Positions 25,506 through 37,240 of a stretch of DNA of 64,000 bases are shown here, piece after piece; position 1 is the stretch's first letter, and each line of letters begins with the position of its first letter. Below the pieces are notes generated by a model, which saw only the letters and a program-made list of their open reading frames with translations, made no database searches and was not told where the DNA came from. Origin of the DNA: Aristolochia californica (Eukaryota; Streptophyta; Magnoliopsida; Piperales; Aristolochiaceae). The stretch is taken from the NCBI GenBank assembly GCA_029961685.1, contig JARWKL010000012.1, forward strand, positions 5,309,807 to 5,373,806, written 5' to 3'. The translations under genes were made by a program, and so were the position numbers.

Positions 25506-28500
25506 TTCCAAGTTATTAGGGTTGAACTAGTGGAATTTCCCAAACTTGGAAACAAAAATTTTGTGTTCTTTTGTGGTGTATGGATAAATTTTATTTACTT
25601 AAATTTTTTATTATTTTAAATTTTTTCCGTACATAATCTCCAAAAAATTCATTTTGTTGTTATCTATTTGCCTTTTTTTGTTTACGGGATGAAGGGAGAG
25701 CGAAAACTCAAGTTTTGACTTAAGAAAAAGTATACGTCTAAAATGGAGACACACAATGCACAAATGTAGAGAGAGATAATTCCAAAGAGTGTGTGTAATT
25801 TTTAGGGATTGTAAGATCTTTTTAATTTTTATATCTCAGGTTTTGCAATTGTCGGGAGAAGAGGGAGGTGGGGGCTTTTTAACAGAGTGTTGACACCCAA
25901 TCCATAAGTTATTTCCTACAAAACTATAGCCCGTTAAGCATGATATATCACTTTATTATCATCTATTATTCTTAGGTCAGCTTTTTGCAAACGGCCAAAA
26001 TAATGGCTTGTTTGACTCGGGTAAATATCTCACCACACGTTCACTTGAGAATTTAATGAGCGTTTGAAATTCTCTTTAAAAGCTTTTGATCCATAGGTCA
26101 TTTGTATCTTTAACATATTTCTAGCATGGATATCCATTTTTAAAACACGTGTAGAAGAAATCTCTTTCTAGTAAAATTCCAAGCAATTAGGGTTGAACTT
26201 GTGGAATTTCCCAAACTTGGATAACAAAACTTTTGTGTTCATTTGTGGTGTGTGAAATAATTTTTTTACTTACATTTGTTAATGTTTGAAAAAAATTTTA
26301 TAAATGAACTCTAAAATTTTCTTTTTGTTGTGATCTATTTGCCTTTTTTTGTTTACGGGAAGAATGGAGAGAGAAAACACAAAGTTTTGATTTAAGAAAA
26401 AAGTTTACATCTAAAATGGAAACGCACAATGCACAAATGTAGAGAGAGATAATTCCAAAGTGTGTCTATAATTTTTATGGATGGTAAGCTCTTTTTAGTT
26501 TTTATATCTCAGGTTTCGCAATCGTCGGGAAAAGGGGGAGGGAGGAGATTTTTAACTGAGTGTTGACTCCCAATCCATAAGTCATTTCTTACAAAAATAT
26601 AGTCCGTTAAGCATGATAAATCACTTTACAATCATCTATGATTGTTGGGTCCGCTTTTTACAAACGGGCAAAATAATGGCTTGTTTGACTGAGCTAAACA
26701 TCCCACCGCAAGTTCACTTGAGAATTTAATGAGTGTTTGTTATTCTCTTCAAAAGCTTTGGATCCATAGGTCATTTGCATCTTTAACTTGTTTCGAGCAT
26801 GCATATCCATTTTTAAAACACGTGTAGAAGAAATCTCTTTCTTTTAAAATTCCAATCTAAGAGGGTTAGTGGAATTTCCCAAACTCAGATAACAAAACTT
26901 TTGTGTTCATTTGTGGTGTGTGAATAAATTTTCTTTAGTTACATTTTTTGTTTTTTAAATTTTTTTCCAAATATAAACTCTAAAAATTTTATTCTATTGT
27001 GATCTATTTGCCTTTTTTTATCTACGGGATGAAGAAAGAGCGAAAACTCAAAGTTTTGATTCAAGAAAAAAGTGTACGTCTTAAATGGAGACGCACAATG
27101 CACAAATGTAGAGAGAGATAATTCCAAAGAGTGTCTTTAATTTTTAGGGATTGTTATCTCTTTTTAGTTTTTATATCTCATGTTTTGCAATCGTCGGGAA
27201 AAGGGGGAGGTGAGGGATTTTTAACTGAGTGTTGACTCCCAATCCATAAGTTATTTCTTACAAAAATATAGCCGGTTACGCATGATAAATCACTTTATAA
27301 TCATCTAAGATTGTAAGGTCAGTTTTTTGCAAATGGGAAAAATAATGGCTTGTTTGACTCGGGTAAATATCCCACCGAACGTTCACTTGAGAATTTAATG
27401 AGCGGTTTGTTATTCTCTTTAAAGCTTTGGATCCATAGGTCATTTTCATTTTTAACATGTTTTAAGCATGCATATCCATTTTTAAAACATGTGTCGAAGA
27501 AATCTCTTTCTATTAAAATACAAAGTTATTAGATTGAACTAGTGGAATTTCCCAAACTTGGATAAAACAACTTTTGTCTTCATTTGTGGCATGTGAATAA
27601 ATTTTATTTACTTGAATTTGTTATTGTTTTAAATTTTTTCCAAGCATAAACTCTAAAATTTTCATTTTGTTGTGATCTATTTGCCTTTTTTTGTTTACGA
27701 GATGAAGGGAGAGCGAAAACTCAATGTTTTGATTTAAGAAAAATGTATACAGCTAAAATGGAGATGCACAACGCACAAATGTAATGAGAGATGATTCCAA
27801 ATGAGTGTCTGTAATTGTTAGGGATTATAAGCTCTTTTTAGTTTTTATATCTCACGTTTTGCAATTGTCAGGAAAAGGGGGAGGCGAGGGATTTTTAACT
27901 GAGTGTTGACTCCCAAACCATAAGTCATTTTTTACAAAAATGTAGCCCGTTACGCATTATAAATCACTTACAATCATCTATCATTGTTATGTCAGCTTTT
28001 TGCAAACGGGCAAAATAATGGCTTGTTTGACTCGGCTAAATATCCCACCGCACGTTCACTTGAGAATTTAATGAGCATTTGTAATTCTCTTTAAAAGCTT
28101 TGGATCCATAGGTCATTTGCATCTTTAACATGTTTCAAGCATGTATATCCATTTTTAAAACACGTGAAGAAGAAATCTCTTTCTTGTAAAATTCCAAGCT
28201 ATTAGGGTTGAACTAGTGGAATTTCCCAAACTTGGCTGACAAAACTTTTGTGTTCATTTGTGGTGTGTGAATAAATTTTATTTACTTGCATTTGTTATTA
28301 TTTTCAATTTTTTCCATACTTAAACTCTAAAAATTTCATTTTGTTGTGATCTATTTGCGTTTTCCTTTTTACGGGATGAAGGGAGAGCAAAAACTCTAAG
28401 TTTTGACTTAAGAAAAAAATATACATCTAAAATGGAGACGCACAATGCACAAATTTAGAGTGAGATAATTCCAAAGAGTGTCTACAATTTTTAGGGATTG

Positions 28501-28760
28501 TAAGATGTTTTTAGTTTTTATATCTCAAGTTTTGCAATCGTTTGGAAAAGGGGGAGGCGGGGGCTTTTTAACTAAGTGTTGGCACCCAATCCATAAGGTA
28601 TTTCTTACAAAAATATAGCCCGTTATGCATGATATATCACTTTCTTAACATCTATGATTTTTAGGTCAGCTTTTTGCAAACGTGCAAAATAATGGCTTAT
28701 TTGACTCGAGTAAATATCCCACCGCACATTCACTTGAGAATTTAATGAGCATTTTTTGTT

Positions 28761-31700
28761 CTCTTGAAAAGGTTTGGATCCAAAGGTCATTTGCATCTTT
28801 AACATGTTTCAAGCATGCATATCCATTTTTAAAACACGTGTAGAAGAAATCTCTTTCTTGTAAAATTCCAAGTTATTAGGGTTGAACTTGTGGAATTTCC
28901 CAAACTTGGATAACAAAACTTTTGTGTTCATTTGTGGTGGGTTAATAAATTTTATTTACATGCATTTGTTATTGTTTTCAATTTTTTCCATACATAAACT
29001 CTAAAAATTTCATTTTGTTGTGATCTATTTGTGTTTTCCTTTTTAATGGATGAAGGGTGAGCGAAAACTTAAAGTTTCAACATTAAGAAAAAAATATACA
29101 TCTAAAAAGGAGACGCACAATGCACAAATGTAGAGAGAGATAATTCCAAAGAGTGTCTATAATTTTTAGGGATTGTAAGATCATTTTAGTTTTTATATCT
29201 CAGGTTCTGCAATCGTCGGGAAAAGGGGGAGGCGGGGGCTTTTTAACCTAGTATAGACTCCCAATCCATAAGTTATTTCTTACAAAAATATAGCCCGTTA
29301 AGCATGATATATCACTTTATTATCATCTATGATTGTTAGGTCAGCTTTTTGTAAACGGGCAAAATAAAGGCTTGTTTGACTTGGGTAAATATCCCACCGC
29401 TCGTTCACTTGAGAATTTAATGAGCGTTTGTTATTCTCTTTAAAAGCTTTGGATCCATAGGTCATGTGCATCTTTAACATGTTTCAAGCTTGCATATCCA
29501 TTTTTAAAACATGTGTAGAAGAAATCTCTTTCTTGTAAAATACAAAGTTATTAGGGTTGAACTAGTGAAATTTTCCAAACTTGGTTAACAAAACTTTTGT
29601 GTTCATTTGTGGTGTATGAATATATTTTCTTTACTTACATTTGTTATTGTTTTAAATTTTTTCCACAAATAAACTCTAAAATTTTCATTTTGTTGTGATC
29701 TATTTGCCCTTTTTTTTACGGGAAGAAGGGAGAGCGAAAACTCAAAGTTTTGATTTCAGAAAAAAGTGTACATCTAAAATGGAGATGTGCAATGCACAAA
29801 TGTAGAGAGAGATAATTCCGAAGAAGGTCTGTAATTTTTAGGGATTGTAAGCTCTTTTTAGTTTTTATATCTCAGATTTTGCAATCATCAGTAAAAGGGG
29901 TAGACGGGGGATTTTTAACTGAGTGTTGACTCCCAATCCATAAGTTATTTCTTACAAAAATAGAGTCCGTTATGCATGATAAATCACTTGACAATCATCA
30001 ATGATTGTGAGGTCAGTTTTTTGCAAACAGGCAAAATAAAGGCTTGTTTGACTCGGGTAAATATCCCACCGTACGTTCACTTGAGAATTTAATGAGCGGT
30101 TTGTTATTCTCTTTAAAAGCTTTGGAACCATAGGTCATTTTCATCTTTAACATGTTTTAAGCATGCATATCCAATTTTAAAACATGTGTCGAAGAAATCT
30201 CTTTCTCTTAAAACATAAAGTTATTAGGTTGAACTAGTGGAATTTCCCAAACTTGGATAAAAAAAACTTTTGTGTTCATTTGTGGTGTGTGAATAAATTT
30301 TATTTACTTATTGTTTTACATTTTTTCCAAACATAAACTCTAAAATTTTCATTTTGTTGTGATCTATTTGCGTTTTTTTGTTTACGGGATGAAGGGAGAG
30401 TGAAAACTCAATGTTTTGATTTAAGAAAAATATATACAACTAAAATGGAGATGCACAATGCGAAAAAGTAGTGAGAGATAATTCCAAAAGAGTGTCTGTA
30501 ATTGTTAGGGATTGTAAGCTCTTTTTAGTTTTTATATCTCATGTTTTCAATCGTCGGGAAAAGGGGGAGGCGAGGGATTTTTAACTGAGTGTTGACTCCC
30601 AATCCATAAGTTATTTCTTACAAAAATATAGCCCGTTACGCATTATAAATCATTTTACAATCATCTATCATTGTTTGGTCAACTTTTTGCAAACGGGCAA
30701 AATAATGGCTTTTTTTACTGGGGTAAATATCCCACCGGATGTTCACTTGAGAATTTAATGAGCATTTGTAATTCTCTTTAAAAGCTTTGGATCGATTGGT
30801 CATTTGCATCTTTAACATGTTTCAAGCATGCATATCCATTTTTAAAACACGTGTAGAAGAAATCTCTTTCTTGTAAAATTCCAAGCTATTAGGGTTGAAC
30901 TAGTGGAATTTCCCAAACTAGGATAACAAAACTTTTGTGTTCATTTGTGGAGTGTGAATAAATTTTCTTTACTTATATTTGTTATTTTTTCAATTTTTTC
31001 CGTTTATAAACTCTAAAATTTTCATTCGGTTGTGATCTATTTGCCTTTTTTTGTTTACGGGATAAAGGGAGAGCGAAAACTCATAGTTTTGATTAACGAA
31101 AAAAGTGTACATCTAAAATGGAGATGCCCAATGCACAAATGTAGAGAGTGATAATTCCAAAGAGTGTCTATAATTATTTGGGATTGTAAGCTATTTTTAG
31201 TTTTTATATCTCAGGTTTTGCAATCGTCGGGAAAATGGGGAGGCGCGGGATTTTTAACTGAGTGTTGACTCCAGATCCATAAGTCATTTCATACAAAAAA
31301 TATAACCCGTTACGCATGATAAATCACTTTACAATCATCTATGATTATTAGGTCAGCTTTTTGCAAACGGGCCAAATAATGGCTTGATTGACTTGGGTAA
31401 ATATCCCACCGCACGTTCACTTCAGAATTTAATGAGCGTTAGTTATTCTCTTTAAAAGCTTTGGAGTCATAGGTCTTTTGCATCTTTAACATGTTTCAAG
31501 CTTGCATATCCATTTTCAAAACACGTATAGAAGAAATCTCTTTCGTGTAAAATACAAAGCTATTAAGGTTAACTAGTGGAATTTCCCAAACTTGGATAAA
31601 TAAACTTTTGTGTTCATTTGGTGTGTGAATAAATTTTATTTACTTACATTTGTTTTTGTTTTAATTTTTTTCCATACATAAACTCTAAAATTTTCATTTT

Positions 31701-33900
31701 GTTGTGATCTATTTGCCTTTTTTTTGTATACGGGAAGAAGGGAGAGCGAAAACTCAAAGTTTTGATTTAAGAAAACAGTGTACATCTAAAATGGAGATGC
31801 ACAATACGCAAATGTAGAGAGAGATAATTCCAAAGAAAGTCTGTAATCTTTAGGGATTGTAAGCTATTTTTAGCTTTTATATCTCCGGTTTTGCAATCGT
31901 CAGGAAAATGGGGAGGTGGGTGATTTTTAACTGAGTGTTGACTCCCAATCCATAAGTCATTTCTTACAAAAATATAGCCCGTTATGCATGATAAATCACT
32001 TTACTATTATCTCTGATTGTGAGGTCAGTTTTTTGCAAACGGGCAAAATAAGGGCTTGTTTGACTCGAGTAAATATCCCACCGTACGTTGACATGAGAAT
32101 TTAAGGAACGTTTGTTATTCACTTGAAAATTTTTAGTTCCATAGGGCATTTGCATCTTTAACATGTTTCAAGCATGCATATCCATTTTTAAAACACATGC
32201 AGAAGAAATTTCTCTCTTAAAATACAAAGCTATTAGGGTTGAACTAGTGGAATTTCCCAAACTTGGATAAAAAAACTTTTGTGTTCATTTGTGGTGTGTT
32301 AATAAATTTTCTTTACTTAAATTTGTTATTGTTTCAAATTTTTTCCATACATAAACTTTAAAATTTTCATTTTGTTGTGATCTGTTTGCCTTTTTTTATT
32401 TACGGGATGAAGGGAGAGCGAAAACTCAAAGTTTTGATTGAAGAAAAATGTATATAGCTAAAATGGAGATGCACAAGGCACAAATGTAGTGAGAGATAAT
32501 TCCAAAAGAGTGTCTATATTTTTTAGAGATTCTAAGCTCTTTTTAGTTTTATATCTCAGGTTTTGCAATCGTCGGGAAAAAGGGGAAGCGACGGATTTTT
32601 AACTGAGTGTTGAATCCCAATCCATAAGTCATTTCTAACAAAAATATACCCGTTACGCATGATATTCACTTTACAATCATCTATGATTGTTAGGTCAGCT
32701 TTTTCCAAACGGGCAAAATAATGGCTTGTTCGACTCGGGTAAATATCCTGCCGCACATTCACTTAAGAATTTAATGAGCGTTTGTTATTTTCTTTAAAAG
32801 CTTTGGATCCTTAGGTCATTTGCATCTTTAACATGTTTCAAGCATCCATATCCATTTTTAAAACATGTGTTGAAGAAATCACTTTCTAGTAAAATTCTCA
32901 GCTATTAGGGTTGAACTAGTGGAATTTCCCAAACTAGGATAACAAAACTTTTGTGTTCATTTGTGGTGTGCGAATAAATTTTAATTTTGTTGTGATCTAT
33001 TTGCCTTTTTTTTTTTTTACAAGATGAAGGGAGAGCAAAAACTCTAAGTTTTGATTTAAGAAAAAAGTGTACATCTAAAATGGAGACGCACAGTGCAAAA
33101 ATGTAGAGAGAAATAATTCCAAAGAGTGTCTATAATTTTTAGGGATTGTAAGCTCTTTTTAGTTTTTATATCTATGGTTTTGCAATCGTCGGGAAAAAGG
33201 GGAGGTGGGGGATTTTTAACCGAGTGTTGACTCCCAATCCATAAGTTATTTCTTACAAAAATATAGCCGTTACGCATGATATATCAATTTATTATCATCT
33301 ATGATTATTAGGTTAACTTTTTGCAAACGGGCAAAATAATGGCTTGTTTGACTCGGTAAATATCCCACCGCACATTCACTTGAGAATTTATTGTGCATTT
33401 GTTATTCTCTTCAAAAGCTTTGGATCCATAGGTCTTTTGCATCTTTAACATGTTTCAAGCATGCATATCCATTTTTAAAACATGTGTAGAAGAAATCTCT
33501 TTCTTGTAAAATACAAAGCTATTAGGGTTGAACTAGTGGAATTTTCCAAACTTGGTTAACAAAACTTTTGTGTTCATTTGTAGTCTGTGAATAAATTTTC
33601 TTTAGTTACATTTTTTATTGTTTAAAATTTTTTTCCATACATAAACTCTAAAATTTTCATTTTGTTGTGATCTATTTGCCTTTTTTTGTTTACGGGAAGA
33701 AGGGTGAGCGAAAACTCAAAGTTTTGATTTAAGAAAAAAGTGTACATCTAAAGTGGAGATGCACATTGCACAAATGTAGAGAGAGATAATTCCAAAGAGT
33801 GTCGGTAATTTTTAGGGATTGTAAGCTCTTTTTAGTTTTTATATCTCAGGTTTTGCAATCGTCGGGAAAAGGGGGAGGCGGGAGATTTTTAACTGAATGT
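28761..33900. repeat. Array segment between the best-matched parts of the long repeat
   Basis: Landmarks 28776, 29451, 30124 (GGAACC), 30789 (GGATCG), 31463 (GGAGTC), 32135 (AGTTCC), 32805 and 33422. Landmarks 30124 and 30789 repeat 27429 and 28102 at 2695 and 2687 bp, a four-unit step. A segment around 28.7-29.3 kb matches 43.4-43.9 kb at offset about 14638 (shared AAGGTTTGGATCCAAAGG and TCTAAAAAGGAGACG). The part from about 31.55 to 32.5 kb matches 57.78-58.75 kb, including the AGTTCC landmark. Confidence 0.78.
32970..32990. repeat. Deletion junction in the AT-rich middle (~57 bp lost)
   Basis: The sequence reads GCGAATAAATTTTAATTTTGTTGTGATC. The usual CTTTACTTACATTTG, TTTTAAATTTTTTCC and CATAAACTC part between AATAAATTTT and ATTTTGTTGTGATC is gone. 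The landmark interval 32805-33422 is 617 bp. The repeated ATTTT at both breakpoints is a plausible microhomology. Confidence 0.82.
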
Positions 33901-35296
33901 TTACTCCTAATCCATAAGTCATTTCTTACAAAAATATAGCCTGTTACACATGATAAATCACTTTAAAATCACCTATCATTGTTAGGTCAGCTTTTTGCAA
34001 ACAGGCAAAATAATAGCATGTTTGACTCGAGCAAATATCCCACCGTACGTTCACTTGAGAATTTAATGAGCGTTTGTTGTTCTCTTTAAAAGCTTTTGAT
34101 CCAGAGGTCATTTGCATCTTTAACATGTTTCAAGCATGCAAATCCATTTTTGAAACACGTGTAGAAGAAATCTCTTTCTTGTAAAATTCCAAGTTATTAG
34201 GGTTGAACTAGTGAAATTTTCCAAATTTGGATATCAAAACTTTTGTGTTCATTTGTGGTGTGTGAATAAATTATATTTACTTAAAATTTGTTATTGTTTT
34301 CAATTTTTTCCATACATAAACTCTAAAAATTTCATTTTGTTGTGATCGATTTGCATTTTCCTTTTTACGTGAAGAAGGGAGAGCGAAAACTCAAAGTTAT
34401 GACTTAAGAAAAAAATATTCATCTAAAATGGAGACACACAATGCACAAATGTAGAGATCGATAATTCCAAAGAGTGTCTATTATTTTTAGGGATTGTAAA
34501 ATCTTTTTAGTTTTTATATCTCTGGTTTTTCAATCGTCGGGAAAAGGGGCAGGTAGGGGCTTTTTAACTGAGTGTTGACTCCCAATCCATAACTTATTTC
34601 TTACAGAAATATAGCCCGTTATGCATGATATATCCCTTTATTATCATCTATGATTGTTAGGTCAGCTTTTTGCAAACAGGCAAAATAATGGCTTGTTTGA
34701 CTCGGGTAAATATCTCACCGCATGTTCACTTGAGAATTTAATGAGCGTTTGTTATTCTCTTTAAAAGCTTTGGATCCGTAGGTCATTTGCATCTTTAACA
34801 TGTTTCAAGCATGCATATCCTTTTTTAAAACATGTGTAAAAGAAATCTCTTTCTAGTAAAATACAAAACTATTAAGGTTGAACTAGTGGAATTTCCCAAA
34901 CTTCCTTAACAAAACTTTTGTGTTCATTTGTGGTGTGTGAATAAATTTTCTTTACTTACATTTGTTATTGTTTTAAATTTTTTCCATACATAAACTCTAA
35001 ACTTTTCATTTTGTTGTGATCTATTTGCCTTTTTTTTTTTTTTTACGGGAAGTAGGGAGAGAGAAAACTCAAAGTTTTGATTTAAGAAAAAAGTGTACAT
35101 CTAAAATGGAGATGCACATTGCACAAATGTAGAGAGAGATAATTCCAAAGAGTGGCAGTAATTTTTAGGGATTGTAAGCTCTTTTTAGTTTTTATATCTC
35201 AGTTATTTCAATCGTCGGGAAAAGGGGGAGGCGGGGGATTTTTAACTGAGTGTTGACTCCCAATCCATAAGTCATTTCTTTCAAAACTATAGCCCG

Positions 35297-35605
35297 TTAC
35301 ACATGATAAATCACTTTACAATCATCTATCATTGTTAGGTTAGCTTTTTGCAAACGGGCAAAAAAATAGCTTGTTTGACTCGAGTTAATATCCCATCGTA
35401 CGTTCACTTGAGAATTTAATGAGCGTTTGTTGTTCTCTTTAAAAGCATTGGATCCAGAGGTCGTTTGCATATTTAACATGTTCCAAGCATGCATATCCAT
35501 TTTTAAAACACGTGTAGAAAAAATCTCTTTCTTGTAAAATTCCAAGTTATTAGGGTTGAACAAGTGGAATTTCCCAAACTTGGATAACCAAACTTTTGTG
35601 TTCAT
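35297..35605 (-). other. Longest recurrent open frame (102 codons), not accepted as a gene
   Basis: A frame of 60 codons recurs at the same place in about 35 units on the minus strand, running from the ATG in the AACATGTT/GCATGC region to the TAA next to TTACGCATG. In this unit a stop that usually interrupts the frame upstream (TGA in HA-stop-NM) has become TGG, lengthening it to 102 codons. Against coding: most units have it broken, copies differ at many amino-acid-changing positions, there is no recognisable domain, and frame length tracks single point mutations. It is most likely a by-product of the repeat. Confidence 0.3.
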
Positions 35606-36345
35606 TGGTGGTGTGTGAATAAATTTTATTTACTTACATTTGTTATTGTTTTCAATTTTTTCCATACATAAACTCTAAAAATTTCATTTTATTGTGATCG
35701 ATTTGCGTGTTTCCTTTTTACAGGAAGAATGAAGAGCGAAAACTCAAAGTTTTGGCTTAAGAAAAAAATATACATCTAAAATGGAGACGCACAATGCACA
35801 AATGTAGAGAGAGATAATTCCAAAGAGTATCTATTATTTTTAGGGATTGTAAAATCTTTTTAGTTTTTATATCTCAGATTTTACAATCGTCGGGAAAAGG
35901 GGCAGGCGAAGGCTTTTTAACTAAGTGTTGACTCCCAATACATAAGTTATTTCTTACAAAAATATAGCCCGTTATGCATGATATATCACTTTATTGTCAT
36001 CTATGATAGTTAGGTCAGCTTTTTGCAAACGGTCAAAATAATGGCATGTTTGACTCGGGTAAATATCCCACCGCACGTTCACTTGAGAATTTAAAGATCG
36101 TTTGTTGTTCTCCTTTAAAAGCATTGGATCCATAGGTCATTTGCATCTTTAAAATGTTTCAAGCATGCATATCCATTTTTAAAACACGTGTAGAAGAAAT
36201 CTCTTTCTTGTAAAATTCCAAGTTATTAGGGTTGAACTAGTGAAATTTCCCCAACTTGGATAACAAAACTTTTGTGTTCATTTGTGGTGTGTGAATAAAT
36301 TTTATTTACTATCATTTGTTATTGTTTTCAATTTTTTCCATACAT

Positions 36346-36405
36346 AAACTCTAAAAATTTTATTTTGTAGTAATAAAACTCTAAAAATTTCATTTTGTAG
36401 TGATC
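36346..36405 (+). repeat. 30-bp internal tandem duplication
   Basis: The string AAACTCTAAAAATTT followed by ATTTTGTAGT occurs twice, 30 bp apart, with one or two changes between copies. It lies in the AT-rich middle of one unit and is not seen in other units; replication slippage is a likely cause. Confidence 0.85.
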
Positions 36406-36599
36406 TATTTGCGTTTTCTTGTTTACGGGATGAAGGGAGAACGAAAACTCAAAGTTTTAACCTAAGAAAAAAATATACATTTAAAATTGAGACGCACAAT
36501 GCACAAATGTAGAGAGAGATAATTCTAAAGAGTGTCTATAATAATTAGGGATAGTAAGATCATTTTAGTTTTTAATTGTTAGGTTTTGCAATCGTCGGG

Positions 36600-36625
36600 A
36601 AAAGGGGGAGGCGAGTAAATATCCC
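36600..36625. repeat. Deletion junction removing the dyad (~150 bp lost)
   Basis: The purine tract GGGGGAGGCG is followed immediately by AGTAAATATCCC. The part from the end of the tract to the TTGACTCGGGT region, including the ACAATCAT/ATGATTGT dyad, is missing. Landmark spacing 36126-36681 is 555 bp even though the unit also gained 30 bp nearby. Confidence 0.87.
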
Positions 36626-36738
36626 ACCGCACGTTTACTTGAAAATTTAATGAGCGTTTGTTACTCTCTTTAAAAGCTTTGGATCCATAGGTCATTTGCA
36701 TCTTTAACATGTTTCAAGCATGCATATCCATTTTTAAA

Positions 36739-36746
36739 ACACGTGT
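36739..36746. other. Conserved ACACGTGT palindrome
   Basis: An 8-bp perfect palindrome with the CACGTG core. It is kept in most units, with ACATGTGT and ACACATGT as the common derivatives (C/T changes at the CpG, as expected of methylated cytosine decay). CACGTG is a known bHLH/bZIP core in eukaryotes, but there is no gene here for it to control. Confidence 0.6.
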
Positions 36747-37122
36747 AGAAGAAATCTCTTTCTTGTAAAATACAAAGCTATTAGGGTTGTACTAGTGATA
36801 TTTTCCAAACTTGGTTAACAAAGCTTTTGTGTTCATTTGTAGTCTGTGAATAAATTTTCTTTACTTACATTTGTTATTGTTATAATTTTTTTCCATAGAT
36901 AAAAACTCTAAAATTTTCATTTTGTTGTGATCTATTTACCTTTTTTTGTTTTACGGGAAGATGGGAGAGCGAAAACTCAAGGTTTGATTAAGAAAAAAGT
37001 GTACATCTAAAATGGAGATGCACAATGCACAAATGTAGAGAGAAATAATTCCAAAGAGTGTGTGTAATTTTTAGGGATTGTAAGCTCTTTTTAGTCTTTA
37101 TTTCTCAGGTTTTGCAATCATC

Positions 37123-37144
37123 GGGAAAAAGGGAAGGCGGGGGA
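37123..37144 (+). other. Purine/G-rich tract of the satellite unit
   Basis: The consensus form is GGGAAAAGGGGGAGGCGGGG, here slightly altered. It is the only strongly G-rich part of an AT-rich unit and contains three runs of three or more G plus a GG. A two-layer or bulged G-quadruplex on the plus strand, or a purine triplex, is chemically possible. It is missing or shortened near 9390, 54240 and 62140. Confidence 0.65.
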
Positions 37145-37222
37145 TTTTTAACTGATTTTGAATCCCAATCCATAAGTCATTTCTTACAAAAATATAGCCC
37201 GTTATGCATGATAAATCACTTT

Positions 37223-37240
37223 ACAATCATCTATGATTGT
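37223..37240 (+). other. Conserved dyad: ACAATCAT-CT-ATGATTGT
   Basis: A perfect 8-bp inverted repeat with a 2-base centre, shown here in the example unit. It appears in a large share of units, for example 2840, 6867 (partly), 17526, 22617 and 56338 (partly). Many units have one or two changes in an arm, most often TTATCAT on the left. It could form a small cruciform or be a binding site for a dimeric protein; no function is shown by sequence alone. Confidence 0.7.

Larger units (their letters stand above)
20200..28760. repeat. Left part of long higher-order repeat, first copy
   Basis: Landmarks 22186, 22747, 23421, 24092, 24766, 25440, 26087, 26760, 27429 and 28102 match 48645, 49204, 49777, 50450, 51124, 51796, 52467, 53136, 56471 and 57144 one for one. 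Rare landmark mutations are shared in place: GCATCC (22186/48645), GGAACC (24766/51124), TGATCC (26087/52467). Over a 110-bp check (from 24261 against 50619) I found 2 differences. The left edge near 20.2 kb is judged from the TTCTTGTTGACGGG variant at 20429 matching 47723. Confidence 0.82.

Noticed and set aside
35025..35046. Long T runs (up to about 17) as transcription terminators
   Set aside because: They are the length-variable T run present in every unit; no gene or hairpin precedes them in a terminator arrangement.
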